A stretch of 64,000 nucleotides of DNA from DASXMT01 sp036521415 (GCA_036521415.1 DATDHU010000154.1:1-64000), one strand, 5' to 3'. Counted from the first letter of the stretch, positions 32,017-41,274 are shown. The notes: a model not told the origin generated them from the sequence alone. Made by a program: numbers and translations.

Positions 32017-33489
32017 TCATCGGTCCCCCTGGGCCGCCCGTGGCCGGGGCAGCAGACGGGTCAGGACCGCGACGGCCAGGAAGAGCAGGGCGAGCTGCGC
32101 CACACTGAGCTCGAAGGCCCGTTGATAGCCGCTGGGCACCGCGCCGAAGAAGATCACGCCGGTCACGGCCACGCCCAAGGAGTTGCCGACCTGTTGCATG
32201 GTGGACAAGGCACTGGAGACGGCGCCGGCCCGTTGGGCGTCGGCGTGGGCGAGGACCGTCGTGGTCAGCGCGGTGATGCACAGACCCATGCCCAACCCGA
32301 CCAATACCAGGCCGGGGGCGAGCCACCCGATCGATCCCAGCCCGTCACCGTGGACCACGGCGAGCAACACCAGGTCCCCGATCGCCATCGTGACCGCCCC
32401 GACGGCGATGAGCGAACGGCCGAACCGGAGGGTGAGTGCGGGAGCCCGGAACGAGGTGGCCAGGTAGGCCAGGGCCAGGATCGAAAACACCAGCCCGGCG
32501 TCGAGGGCGTCGAGCCCCCGGCCCTTTTGCAAGTAGAGGGCGAGCACCAAGAAGAAGGAGGCCTGGCCGCACCAAAACGTCAGCTGCGTCGCCAGGCCGG
32601 CCGCCAGGGCCCGCTGCCAGAACAGGGCCGGATCGAAGAGCGGCGCCCCGCCTCGTCGTGACAACCGGCGCTGGTGGAGCACGAAGAGGCCGAACACGAC
32701 GGGAGCCGCCCCGAGGCTGATCCACGTCCAGACCGGCCAGTGGAGCTGAGTCCCCTCGACAAGTGGGAGTACGAGGGCGGTGAGGCCCAGGATGGCCAGC
32801 CCATTCCCTCCGAGGTCGAACCGGCTGGCCCGCTGAACACGTGACTCGGGGACGAGCCGTCGGGTGAGAGCCAGCGCGACGAGGCCTATCGGGATGTTGA
32901 TCAAGAACACCGTCCGCCAACCCCAGCCGAAGAGATCGGCCTGGATCAGGATTCCCCCGAGGAGCTGGCCCCCGGCGGCGGCAACACCCATGACCATGCC
33001 GTAGATAGTGATGGCCCGGACCCGGGACGGGCCCGGGTAGGCGACCCCGATGATGGCCAAGACGTTCGGGCTGATCAGCGCGGCGGCGATCCCCTGAGCA
33101 AGCCGGGCCACCACCAGCACGGTGGAGTCTGGAGCCAATCCGCAGACTGCGGACGCGGCCACGAAGAGGGCGAGCCCGGCGGCGAACGTGCGCCGGCGCC
33201 CGACCATGTCGCCGAACCGGCCGGCGGCGATCAGAAAAACGGCGAAGGTGAGGCCGTAGCCGGCGACCACCCACTCGATGGCGCTGGGGCCGGCATGCAG
33301 CTCGGCCTGCATCGACGGGAGGGCGACGTTCACGATGAAAAAGTCGAGGACGATCATGAACACACCGCACATGAGCACCGGCAACGGTGACGGCGAGGGT
33401 GACGATGACGGCGATCTTCCCGCTAGCGGAATCCGCCGGGATCGGGGGGCGGTCGATGGAGCTGTCGTTGGGATATCGAGTTGGGTCAT
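32017..33489 (-). CDS. MFS drug:H+ antiporter, DHA2 family
   Basis: A 490-residue 14-span transporter. Motifs are FFIVNVALPSMQAELHA in the first span, GRFGDMVGRRRTFAAGLALF as loop motif A, and the antiporter-type motif in GQLLGGILI. The N-terminal 35 residues are Pro/Ser-rich. Transcription runs toward the MerR gene, and both have the same operator type, so this is the likely drug pump of a MerR-controlled resistance module. It starts 6 bases after a -10 box. Confidence 0.92.
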   Translation of the reverse strand: MTQLDIPTTAPSTAPRSRRIPLAGRSPSSSPSPSPLPVLMCGVFMIVLDFFIVNVALPSMQAELHAGPSAIEWVVAGYGLTFAVFLIAAGRFGDMVGRRRTFAAGLALFVAASAVCGLAPDSTVLVVARLAQGIAAALISPNVLAIIGVAYPGPSRVRAITIYGMVMGVAAAGGQLLGGILIQADLFGWGWRTVFLINIPIGLVALALTRRLVPESRVQRASRFDLGGNGLAILGLTALVLPLVEGTQLHWPVWTWISLGAAPVVFGLFVLHQRRLSRRGGAPLFDPALFWQRALAAGLATQLTFWCGQASFFLVLALYLQKGRGLDALDAGLVFSILALAYLATSFRAPALTLRFGRSLIAVGAVTMAIGDLVLLAVVHGDGLGSIGWLAPGLVLVGLGMGLCITALTTTVLAHADAQRAGAVSSALSTMQQVGNSLGVAVTGVIFFGAVPSGYQRAFELSVAQLALLFLAVAVLTRLLPRPRAAQGDR

Positions 33490-33495
33490 GACTCG

Positions 33496-33526
33496 ATCGT
33501 CCGCCCTCCCGTCGCGGGAGGGTCAA
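33496..33526 (-). promoter_or_regulatory. MerR-type promoter of the MFS pump
   Basis: On the minus strand TTGACC (33526-33521), a 19-base spacer with the perfect dyad CCCTCCCG-TCG-CGGGAGGG (33504-33522 in plus-strand reading), and GACGAT (33501-33496). The ATG follows 6 bases later. This nearly copies the merR promoter at 31953-31983. Confidence 0.8.
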
Positions 33527-33557
33527 GCCACTCTGGCCAACTCCTGCCAGTTGCAGA

Positions 33558-34253
33558 TCAGTCCGGGGAGTCGAGGCGATGAGAGGAGGCACTGCGAGCG
33601 AAGACGGCCGCCGCGACCAGGACGGCGGCAGCCACGAGGACGAGAGGCCACGTGGCGCGTTGGTGGAGGAAAAGGGCAGCGCCGCCGAGGGCGCCGACCA
33701 ACATGGCCGCCACCGCCGTTGTCCTTCGCCCTACCTTCGGATTAGTCCCGCCCGCCAACGACGAGTCGGCGGCCAAGCCGGTCAACGTCATGGTGAGCAC
33801 TGTCGTCGTCACATCGGGGACGGCCAGCCGACGGATAGTGGAGTTCCGTACGCCCATGGCGAAGGCGAGGAAGGCGATGACCGTGTAGCGCACCCATCCC
33901 GATCCGATGACGCCGCCGGCGGTGGCGGATACGGCCGCCGCCCCGCCGGACAGGATCCCCTCGATCACCATGGCGACGATGAGCCAACGGCGTCGTGAGG
34001 CGATGTGGAGAGTGATGCGGCCGGCACAGAGGGCTCCTACGAGGAAGGACCCCAACGAGGCAAGGCTGGCCGGGATCGAAAACCCGGGCGCGCCAGCAGC
34101 GGCGAACCCGAGCAGCACCACGTTCCCGGTCATGTTGGCGGTGAAGACGTGCCCCAGGCCCAGGTAGCTGACGGCGTCGACCATGCCGCTCACCACCGTG
34201 AGCACGGTCAGCGTGCCGAGCAACATCGAGGATTGCCCGGACTCCGTGGCCAT
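33558..34253 (-). CDS. DUF1275 (YoaK-like) membrane protein
   Basis: A 231-residue protein with six predicted membrane spans and the family features GMVDAVSYLGLGHVFTANMT near residue 23, then a conserved QN/RN-type segment (FAMGVRNSTIRRLAVPD) and TTTVLTMTLTGLA. The function of DUF1275 proteins is unknown. The ATG at 34253 has a GGAGG site; the longer frame to 34394 crosses an inverted repeat. It follows the Ddn-like gene on the same strand after 250 bp. Confidence 0.9.
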   Translation of the reverse strand: MATESGQSSMLLGTLTVLTVVSGMVDAVSYLGLGHVFTANMTGNVVLLGFAAAGAPGFSIPASLASLGSFLVGALCAGRITLHIASRRRWLIVAMVIEGILSGGAAAVSATAGGVIGSGWVRYTVIAFLAFAMGVRNSTIRRLAVPDVTTTVLTMTLTGLAADSSLAGGTNPKVGRRTTAVAAMLVGALGGAALFLHQRATWPLVLVAAAVLVAAAVFARSASSHRLDSPD

Positions 34254-34301
34254 GTCGACCTCCTCCACATCCTGCTGGCACGGGACTGGCGGCAACCCGT
34301 T

Positions 34302-34322
34302 GGCTCGAATTATTGCCGAGCC
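34302..34322. promoter_or_regulatory. Inverted repeat upstream of the DUF1275 gene
   Basis: GGCTCG (34302-34307) and CGAGCC (34317-34322) pair perfectly around an AT-rich 9-base centre. It lies 49 bp upstream of the start codon. It could be an operator, or a stem after the Ddn-like gene. Confidence 0.35.
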
Positions 34323-34455
34323 GGAAAGGTCGGGCCGGAGCTGGCAAGTTCGACTGAGGCCCGAGACAGGGATGCGGTGGGATGGAACAGTCAACGGTGG
34401 TGACAGACAAGAGGACAGCTCGTGGTTGAAGCCTGTGCCAGGGCGAGACTTCGCC

Positions 34456-34510
34456 GCTCTATGGCACCGGCTCTATGGCACCGGCTCTACGGCACCGGCT
34501 CTATGGCACG
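34456..34510. repeat. 14-bp tandem repeat at the end of the Ddn-like gene
   Basis: The unit GCTCTATGGCACCG is present in about four copies beginning at 34456, 34470, 34484 and 34498, with one substitution in the third and one base lost in the fourth. The fourth copy contains the TAG stop (34501-34503, minus strand) and the last codons of the gene. Confidence 0.85.
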
Positions 34511-34923
34511 GGTTCGAGGATGACCACGGGGATTTGACGGGTCGTATTCTGCTCGTACTCGGCAAACCCTGGGGCTGCGGCCTTCTGCGCCGACCAGATC
34601 GGCTCGCGCTCGGCCGCGTCCGCAACCCGGCTCGTCACACGCACTGTCTCTGTGCCCACCTCGATGGTGGTTTGTGGGTTGGCCACCAGGTTGTGGAACC
34701 AGTCGGGGTTGGTGTCCGCTCCTCCCTTTGAGCCGAAGATGGCATAGCCCTTGTCCAACGGCTGATAGACCAGCGGGTTGACCCGCTCGGTACCGGACTT
34801 GGCCCCAACGTGGTGCAAGAGGAGTACATTCGAGCCCTCGAAGGGACCTCCCACCTTTCCCTCGTTGGCCCGGAACTCGTTGATGATCCCGGTGTTGAAA
34901 TCAGACATCGTGTTGTCAGACAC
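34501..34923 (-). CDS. Deazaflavin (F420)-dependent nitroreductase, Ddn family
   Basis: A 140-residue split beta-barrel protein. Family hallmarks are NVLLLHHVGAKSGTERVNPL, the strand GYAIFGSKGGADTNPDWFHN, LVANPQTTIEVG and the final IPVVILEP. Members use reduced F420 to reduce nitroimidazoles, quinones or aflatoxin-like lactones. I use the GTG at 34923 because GGAGGG lies 8 bases upstream; the ATG at 34908 has no such site. This is one of two probable F420-type proteins in the window. Confidence 0.9.
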   Translation of the reverse strand: MSDNTMSDFNTGIINEFRANEGKVGGPFEGSNVLLLHHVGAKSGTERVNPLVYQPLDKGYAIFGSKGGADTNPDWFHNLVANPQTTIEVGTETVRVTSRVADAAEREPIWSAQKAAAPGFAEYEQNTTRQIPVVILEPVP

Positions 34924-35046
34924 AGCCTTGGCCCTCCGCGTTCATCGCTGCTCGGCTCATCCCTGCGCACTTCATCGATCCACCGTTCCCGCTGCCGGGT
35001 TCAGGCCCGGTTCGCTCATACCCGCTCGTTCAAGCACCACCAGGCC

Positions 35047-35898
35047 CTACCACGGCATCCCGGCGCCCCCGTTGGGCCGGAGGATCTGGCCCGTGACGAA
35101 GCTCGCCGCGTCCGATACCAGGTACAGGATGGCGAAGGCGATGTCGGTGGGCATCCCAACCCGGGCCAGGGGGGCCATGTTCGTCGCCCAGTCCACGTAG
35201 GCCTGGTACCTGGCCGCATCGACCTCCCCGGATTCGTCGACGAAGTGGGAACGGGAGAAGTTTGAGAGGATCACCCCGGGAGCGAGGGCATTGGCCCGGA
35301 TCCCGTGGGCCGCTCCCTCGGCGGCCAACGCCTTGGTCAGCTGAGCCACGGCGGCCTTGGTCATTGCATAGGTGGACATGGTCGGAGCCGGGCTGTCGAT
35401 CGCTCCCGACGATATGTTCACGATGTGCCCAGAGCCTTGCCGGATCATGGCCCGCATGGCGGCCTGGCTGCCGTAGAACACGCCTCGCAGGTTGACGTCG
35501 AACACGCGATCGAATTCCTCATCGGTGACGTCCACCACCGGCCCATCGCTCCGAACTCCGGCAATGTTTCCCATGATGTCGATGCGCCCGTAGTCGGCAA
35601 CGGCCCGTTCCACCAGGCTGTCGACGTCGGATCGCCGGACCACATCCATGTGTACGGCGACCGCCGTCCCGCCTCGACCGGCGATCTCCTTGGCTGTCGT
35701 CTCGACGCCGGGCCCATCGATGTCGCCGAGCACCACCGTGGCGCCCGCCCCAGCGAAGACCAACGCCGTCGCCTTGCCGATGCCGCTGGCTGCCCCGGTC
35801 AGGACCGCCACTCGTCCGTCCAGGCTGAAGGCCTGAGCCGGTGTCACGTCGTCCGACAATGCGTCCACAGCGACCCCCGTATCGTGCGCCTCGGCCAC
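35047..35898 (-). CDS. SDR family oxidoreductase
   Basis: A 283-residue short-chain dehydrogenase. TGAASGIGKATA is the cofactor loop, followed by VVLGDIDGPG, with NIAG in place of NNAG. The active site is NISSGA and YAMTKAA (Tyr, Lys). The end is SDAASFVTGQILRPNGGAGMPW. The first 25 residues are an unrelated acidic lead; a GTG at 35898 is used, with GAGGCG before it. It lies 123 bp upstream of the Ddn-like gene on the same strand, so the two may be co-expressed. Substrate unknown. Confidence 0.88.
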   Translation of the reverse strand: MAEAHDTGVAVDALSDDVTPAQAFSLDGRVAVLTGAASGIGKATALVFAGAGATVVLGDIDGPGVETTAKEIAGRGGTAVAVHMDVVRRSDVDSLVERAVADYGRIDIMGNIAGVRSDGPVVDVTDEEFDRVFDVNLRGVFYGSQAAMRAMIRQGSGHIVNISSGAIDSPAPTMSTYAMTKAAVAQLTKALAAEGAAHGIRANALAPGVILSNFSRSHFVDESGEVDAARYQAYVDWATNMAPLARVGMPTDIAFAILYLVSDAASFVTGQILRPNGGAGMPW

Positions 35899-36119
35899 CG
35901 CGCCTCGGCTTGTCTTGCGACAGTTTGGCTACAGACGGGCCGGTGCGTCAATCCTGCCCGTCGGCAGTTCGATCACCTATCCCCATGCAGGGTCGGAGAT
36001 AGCGTGTCGGCAATCACGCGTGTTCACACGGCGGGCCATCAGTCCACTTGCATCGATGCAGCATGTTGTTGGTGTGCACATCCGGTCGATGAATAGGCCC
36101 GACCACCGGAGGTGCACCA

Positions 36120-36806
36120 ATGTCCACTCTCAAGCGCTGGCAGACCCCCGCCAGCCTCAGCCTGGTTCTGGCTGCGGCCATCATCCTCGTCCTGGCAATC
36201 GGTTACCGAGCCGATACCCAACCGGCGAGCAAAGCGACCCTCGCCTTGACGACCTCGACGCCAGCTACGTGCCCGAGTACAACGCCGGCCGCTCCCGTCG
36301 TCGCCGCGGCACCGGTGGCTCCGGCTGCGCCTGCGGCATCCTCGAATCCTCCTCCGGCATCCTCGAATGGTGCCAACTCCGCCACGCTGGCTGGCGTGTC
36401 GGGCAACGACATCCTCTCGGCGGTCGGCTCCAACAACCAGGCCCAGGGGAGCGATGGCGGCTTCGGCGACATCGGCATGCAGTTCCAGAACGTCAACATC
36501 AATGCTCCCATCACCAATGTCCACATCTCGGGAACCGGCAACAACACCAACGTCAACGTGTCCAACGGCGACCCAGCGATCACCTCGCCACCGACGCCGG
36601 CTACCACGACCCCGCCGGCCACGACCCCGCCGACCACCCCTGTGACGCCCGCATCGCCCACCACTCCGGCTGATCCCAGCCCCGCGACCACGCCCAGCGC
36701 GTCGGCACCGACTACGGCGACCACGACTTCATCGCCAGTGCCTGTCACTGGGTCGTCCGGCTCGGATGCGACTCCGGCGCCTGTGCCGATCTCGCCTGCA
36801 CCATGA
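36120..36806 (+). CDS. Pro/Thr/Ala-rich exported protein
   Basis: A 228-residue protein. The N-terminus has an export signal (SLVLAAAIILVLAIGYRA, about residues 12-30) without a lipobox. A Pro/Ala-rich linker leads to a short globular segment with many Asn residues (GMQFQNVNINAPITNVHISG, then NNTNVNVSNGD). A long Pro/Thr/Ser tail follows, as in cell-wall spanning linkers. A GGAGGTG site precedes the ATG. No family is recognised. It may be surface-exposed and anchored by its signal helix. Confidence 0.6.
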   Translation: MSTLKRWQTPASLSLVLAAAIILVLAIGYRADTQPASKATLALTTSTPATCPSTTPAAPVVAAAPVAPAAPAASSNPPPASSNGANSATLAGVSGNDILSAVGSNNQAQGSDGGFGDIGMQFQNVNINAPITNVHISGTGNNTNVNVSNGDPAITSPPTPATTTPPATTPPTTPVTPASPTTPADPSPATTPSASAPTTATTTSSPVPVTGSSGSDATPAPVPISPAP

Positions 36807-36976
36807 GGAGTCACGGGAGTTGGGTACCAATCGTTCGGACCCCCTGACGACATAGTCGGATCAGCGGCGCGTCGAGCGCCGGTGAGTTGCACCGTGGCCG
36901 CGGGGGATCCGGCACGGCCGCTGCCTACGGCCTGGCCGGCTCTCGCCTACTGTCCCACAGCGTGGGCACCGACGAC

Positions 36977-38911
36977 ATGGACGAGGACGTGGCGCTCGGC
37001 TCGACCGAAAGGGGTCTGACTGGCTCGAGCAACACGGCCGAAGGCCCCAGCAACACGGCCGAAGGCCTGAACAACACGGCCGAAGGCGGCGAGCAGGAGA
37101 ACGACCAGGACGGCGCTCATCTGCCACTTCGGGAGGCACTGGCTGCCCGCGTGCTCCGAGTGGGCACCCTACGGCTCGAGACCAAGCTCCTCCTCGGGGC
37201 GGTGGTGGCCCAATTGATCGTGGCGGCCATCTTGGTATCGGTCCGCAATGCGCAGCTGCCGACCATCCAGAGCGACAACTTCGCCCATACGACGGCCACC
37301 ATGCCGATCCTGGTCTTCGTGGCCTGCGTCGTCTTCTCCTCGGCCGCATGGGGGCTCATCCTGGCCGGGGCATTCCGGGCGGGTTGGGAAGTCCGGCTCA
37401 CCGTGGTGGGTTTCTTCTTGTGGGCGATGCTGAGCGAGCACGACGTGCTCGATCATGTGAGCGCCCCCGCGGTCTTCGTCTGTTGTCTCCTGTTGGCCGC
37501 CGTCGTGGCCACAGCCGTGGCCACCTGGTTCCCCGAGAGTGCGGGGGGACACCGGGACGTGCCCAACGGCGAGCCCAGCGGGCGGTGGCGGATCCGCCGC
37601 CGGCTGCTTCCTCCACTGCTGGTGCTGGCCGTCGGCGCCATCTACCTGACGGCGTGGTTGGCCAACCAATCGGCCGGTCACGTCGACGTCTTCACCGACG
37701 ATGTGGCCGATCAGCTAGCCAGGATCCAGTACATACTCATAGCGGTGCTCGTGCTGGCCGGCTCCGAGTTCGGGAGCTGGTCCGACTTCGTCGCCCATCG
37801 AGTAGTGCGCCGCATCCGTTCTCTCACCCGCGAGTGGCTCTTCGGTGGCATCGTCGTCGTCGCCGCCGGCGCCATCCTCTGGAACGGCGTACGGGCCTCC
37901 ATGCGCAACAACGGTGGCGACCTGGCCCCCGAGCTCCTTCTGGCCGCCCTGGTGGCCGCGGTGGTGGCGGTTCTCTACCTGGCAGCCAAGCCTCGGGACA
38001 AGTGGCCTGGCCATCTACCCTTCGCCGTCCTCGCCGTCGCGGCTGCAGCCGACTCGACCGTGGGATACGTCGCAGAACGACAGTTCGACCACTCCGACCC
38101 TCTGCTCGTCGACAAGGTCTACGGCGTCTCGGCCACCTTCTGGATCGTCTCGGCCGTGGTCGCCCTACTCGCGCTCGTCATCCTGCGCGGCCGCCTACCG
38201 GGGCCGTGGGTAGCCGCCGGGTGCCTAGTTGTCCTCGTCGGCGCAGTGGACGGATTGACTGAGCTCGATGATATCGGAGTGGTCGTCCATCCCTTCGGGC
38301 TCACGTCGTCGGGTCGCGCCGGTCACCTCGTGACCAACGCGCCCTATCTCGGCATTGAGGGCTTGAAGTCGGTGGCGGCCATGGCCGTGATCGCGGTCGT
38401 GGTCTACGCCCTGGCCACCGGGGCCATGCACCGGCTGATCGTTCCCGTCTCCCTGCTCATCACCCTCACCGTCAGCCTTGAGCTCCTCACCTGGATCGAT
38501 CTGCTCTTCGGAAAGACCACCGATACGACCGGACGCGTCGCCCTGTTCGCCGGTGTCGTGTTGGTGGTGGCGCTGGTGTGGGAGCTGGCGTCGTCGGGCG
38601 AAGGGTTGACCAACTTGCATTCTCGACAGTTCCCCCGCGAGTCCCGAGTCATGCTCTACGGCGCCTACATCCTGCTGGTCAGCGCAGCGGTCCTTTTCTT
38701 CTCGAGCCTGCACGATGCGGAATCGGCCACGTTGCTCGAGTCGCAGTTCGACGCCGAGCAGTGGGTGCGCGAGGGCATCCTTTTCCTCGGCGTGCCCCTC
38801 GTCATCACCTTGTTCCTGATCGGCATGCAGCGGTGGCGGCGCCAGTCACCGGTCCTCGGGCATCACCCCGGCGCCGACCTCGGCCGAGGCAAGCTCCCCG
38901 ACCTCCAGTAG
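36977..38911 (+). CDS. Polytopic membrane protein of unknown function
   Basis: About 644 residues with roughly 12-14 hydrophobic spans from residue 70 on. The N-terminal 60 residues are acidic and carry three NTAEG repeats. No transporter or enzyme signature is seen. Scattered Asp, Glu and Arg residues between spans (LFFSSLHDAESATLLESQFD) and the even span spacing suggest a sensor or a low-complexity membrane protein. Start uncertain: I use the ATG at 36977, and in-frame GTG 36962 or TTG 36887 are possible. Its 3' end overlaps the convergent MFS gene by 66 bp. Confidence 0.6.
   Translation: MDEDVALGSTERGLTGSSNTAEGPSNTAEGLNNTAEGGEQENDQDGAHLPLREALAARVLRVGTLRLETKLLLGAVVAQLIVAAILVSVRNAQLPTIQSDNFAHTTATMPILVFVACVVFSSAAWGLILAGAFRAGWEVRLTVVGFFLWAMLSEHDVLDHVSAPAVFVCCLLLAAVVATAVATWFPESAGGHRDVPNGEPSGRWRIRRRLLPPLLVLAVGAIYLTAWLANQSAGHVDVFTDDVADQLARIQYILIAVLVLAGSEFGSWSDFVAHRVVRRIRSLTREWLFGGIVVVAAGAILWNGVRASMRNNGGDLAPELLLAALVAAVVAVLYLAAKPRDKWPGHLPFAVLAVAAAADSTVGYVAERQFDHSDPLLVDKVYGVSATFWIVSAVVALLALVILRGRLPGPWVAAGCLVVLVGAVDGLTELDDIGVVVHPFGLTSSGRAGHLVTNAPYLGIEGLKSVAAMAVIAVVVYALATGAMHRLIVPVSLLITLTVSLELLTWIDLLFGKTTDTTGRVALFAGVVLVVALVWELASSGEGLTNLHSRQFPRESRVMLYGAYILLVSAAVLFFSSLHDAESATLLESQFDAEQWVREGILFLGVPLVITLFLIGMQRWRRQSPVLGHHPGADLGRGKLPDLQ
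37028..37090. repeat. 21-bp tandem repeat in a coding region
   Basis: Three in-frame copies of a 21-bp unit with the core AACACGGCCGAAGGC encode SNTAEGP, SNTAEGL and NNTAEGG near the N-terminus of the polytopic membrane protein. Confidence 0.85.
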
Positions 38912-40630
38912 ACCCGACCCGACGTCCTCGCCCAGCGGGTGGGCGGAGTGGACGTACTTCCCACCCCGCAGCCACGAGGCCAAAGCGGCGATGAAGGTGG
39001 TGGCCGCAGCAAAGTCGAAGGCCAGGCGCAGGCCGTTCTGGAACGATGGCGAGATCAGTCGGGGGAAGAAGTTGTGCCCGGTCAGGTAAGCGGCACGGGC
39101 CGGGCCCAGGCTGACCAGGACGTGGTGCGGGATCTCGGTCTGGATGGGGTTGTAGCCCAAAAAGGCGGCAAAGAGACTCCCGATTGGCGGCAAATGCGAC
39201 AGGTGCTGTGCCTGGTCCGCGGGTACGCCTTGGGCGACCAACCCCTGGTAGAGGTGGGCCGGTAGCGACGAGGCCAGCCCCAGCGTGACGATCGAGAAGA
39301 AGACGCCTATGGAAAGCACCTGGGCCGAGTTCATGAATGTGGCGTTCATCCCCGCGCCGGCGCCCCGCTGGTCGGGGGGAAGGCTGTTCATCACCGCGGT
39401 CTGGTTGGGAGCGAAGAAGAGGCCGGAGAAGAGCGAGAAGAACAAGATGATGGCGGCGAAGGGCAGGTAACTGAAGTCCATCGGCAGCGTCTCCAGCAGC
39501 AGGTAGCAAATGCCGGCGCCGACCAACCCGATGGTGGCGATTCCCCGGGCGCCGTAGCGGTCGGCCACGATGCCGGAGATCGGGCCGGTGATCAGGAACC
39601 CGACGGTGAGCGGGATCATGTAAATGCCGGCCCACAACGGGGTCTGGGCGAAGTCGTATCCGTGCTGGGGCAGCCAGATCCCCTGCAGCCAGATGATCAG
39701 CATGAACTGCAGGCCGCCCCGACCCATGGCCGACAGCATCGAGGCCACCACGCCGGCGGTGAAGGCCCGGATGCGGAACAGGTGGAGCTGGAACATAGGG
39801 TTGGCCACCCGCTGCTCGATCATGACGAAGGCGACCAAGGTGGCGATGCCACCGATCACGGTGCCGAGGACGAAGGGGCTCGTCCAACCCATGGTGTGGC
39901 CGCCGTAGGGCTGGATCCCGTAGACGATCCCGGTCAGCACGGCGACCAACCCGACGGCAAAGGTGATGTTGCCCGCCCAGTCGATCGAGCTCTTGACCCG
40001 GACGCCGTTGTCCCGCAGCTTCAGGTAGGCCCAGATGGTCCCCAACAGCCCGAAGGGCACCGACACCAAGAAGACGAGTCGCCATTCGACCGGGGCGAGG
40101 ATACCGCCGAGGATGAGACCGAGGAACGAACCGGTGACCAGAGCCACCCCGTTAATCCCCATGGCCTTGCCCCGTTCGTCCTCGGGGAAGGCGTCGGTGA
40201 TGATGGCGCTGGAGTTGGCGAACAGGAATGCCCCGCCGACCCCCTGGCCGATGCGCATCAGGATGATCCACAGCGCCGCAGCCGGCCCGGTCATCCAGGT
40301 GACCGACAGGAGTATGGAGAAAAAGGTGAAGACGGCAAAGCCGAGGTTGTACATCCGCACTCGCCCGTACATATCCCCAACCCGGCCGAAGCTGACGACC
40401 AGCACCGCCGTCACCAACATGAAACCGATGAGGATCCACAGGAAGTACGACGTGTTGCCCGGAGCCAGCGGCTGTAGGTCGATGCCCCGGAAGATGTCGG
40501 GTAACGAGATCAGCAGAATGGACGTGTTGATGGTGACCATGAGGATGCCCAGGGTGGTGTTGGACAGGGCAATCCACTTGTAACGGTCCTGGCGGGGGTT
40601 GGTGGCTAGAGCATCGAGGCCATCGGTCAT
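38846..40630 (-). CDS. MFS drug:H+ antiporter, DHA2 family
   Basis: A 594-residue 14-span transporter: TINTSILLISLPDIFRGIDL in span 1, GRVGDMYGRVRMYNLGF as motif A, and the span-5 motif GSFLGLILGGIL. A long extracytoplasmic loop (about residues 455-530, with HLSHLPPIG) precedes the last span. It is longer than the other two pumps here and belongs to a different subgroup. The ATG at 40630 starts 96 bp from the universal stress protein gene on the same strand. The MarR gene further upstream is a candidate regulator. Confidence 0.9.
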   Translation of the reverse strand: MTDGLDALATNPRQDRYKWIALSNTTLGILMVTINTSILLISLPDIFRGIDLQPLAPGNTSYFLWILIGFMLVTAVLVVSFGRVGDMYGRVRMYNLGFAVFTFFSILLSVTWMTGPAAALWIILMRIGQGVGGAFLFANSSAIITDAFPEDERGKAMGINGVALVTGSFLGLILGGILAPVEWRLVFLVSVPFGLLGTIWAYLKLRDNGVRVKSSIDWAGNITFAVGLVAVLTGIVYGIQPYGGHTMGWTSPFVLGTVIGGIATLVAFVMIEQRVANPMFQLHLFRIRAFTAGVVASMLSAMGRGGLQFMLIIWLQGIWLPQHGYDFAQTPLWAGIYMIPLTVGFLITGPISGIVADRYGARGIATIGLVGAGICYLLLETLPMDFSYLPFAAIILFFSLFSGLFFAPNQTAVMNSLPPDQRGAGAGMNATFMNSAQVLSIGVFFSIVTLGLASSLPAHLYQGLVAQGVPADQAQHLSHLPPIGSLFAAFLGYNPIQTEIPHHVLVSLGPARAAYLTGHNFFPRLISPSFQNGLRLAFDFAAATTFIAALASWLRGGKYVHSAHPLGEDVGSGLLEVGELASAEVGAGVMPEDR

Positions 40631-40698
40631 GAGGCGGAGCGACCGTTGTCCGCCGGCGTACCGGTCGCCGACGATGGTCCCCCACTAAGTCTGTCCCC

Positions 40699-40749
40699 CA
40701 TCACGACGATGCAACCGTTCCGGTCATCACGATGATGCCACCGTTCCGG
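40699..40749. repeat. 25-bp direct repeat at the end of the universal stress gene
   Basis: The unit starting CATCACGA and ending ACCGTTCCGG is present at 40699-40723 and 40725-40749 with two mismatches. The second copy includes the stop codon and last codons of the universal stress protein. Confidence 0.75.
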
Positions 40750-41212
40750 CCTTGGACGTGTTCGATGCAGTGGGCTTCGGGTGGATGACGAGCAGGGCGC
40801 CCGACCAACGGTGGAGCAGGCGCACCGAGACCGATCCATGAGCCAGGCCTCCCAGCGCGCCATGACGCCTCCCGGCCACGACAATGGTGTCGGCCTCGAG
40901 GCCGGCGGCGACCCGCATCAGCTCGGAAGCCGGGTCTCCCTCTCCCACCTCGAATCGCCAGCGCACACCGCTCGGGTCGAGGATGGCGATGCACTGGGCC
41001 TCGGCCAGCGCCTGGTCGCCATCCAGCGCGTCCTGCACCGCTCCGGCGCTGAGCCCTCCGGTGGCCAGCACGCCGACCCCGGCGAAGGAGACATGGCGGA
41101 CGAACAGCACGACCAGTTGGCGCCCGCTCGCCCTGGCGATCGCCCCCGCCTCTTCGACTGCCAGCCGGCTCGTCTCCGACCCGTCGGTTCCAACCACGAT
41201 CGGTCCACGCAT
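40727..41212 (-). CDS. Universal stress protein family
   Basis: A 161-residue UspA-fold protein. It begins GPIVVGTDGSETSRLAVEEA, and ends with the nucleotide-binding pattern VAGRRHGALGGLAHGSVSVR and LLVIHP. The glycine-rich G-2X-G-9X-G-S/T arrangement of ATP-binding Usps is present. A strong GGAGGAGG site precedes the ATG at 41212; longer frames enter the MarR operator. It diverges from marR, so it is probably under its control. Confidence 0.9.
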   Translation of the reverse strand: MRGPIVVGTDGSETSRLAVEEAGAIARASGRQLVVLFVRHVSFAGVGVLATGGLSAGAVQDALDGDQALAEAQCIAILDPSGVRWRFEVGEGDPASELMRVAAGLEADTIVVAGRRHGALGGLAHGSVSVRLLHRWSGALLVIHPKPTASNTSKAGTVASS

Positions 41213-41253
41213 CTCGGCCTCCTCCCTCCAGCCTCGACCCCTACCCACGGAAA

Positions 41254-41274
41254 CTAGATGTACGATACAGCTAG
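41254..41274. promoter_or_regulatory. MarR operator between the stress protein and marR
   Basis: CTAGATGTA (41254-41262), a 3-base centre CGA, and TACAGCTAG (41266-41274) pair at 8 of 9 bases. This size and symmetry fit a MarR dimer site. It lies centrally in the 141-bp divergent gap. Confidence 0.75.
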
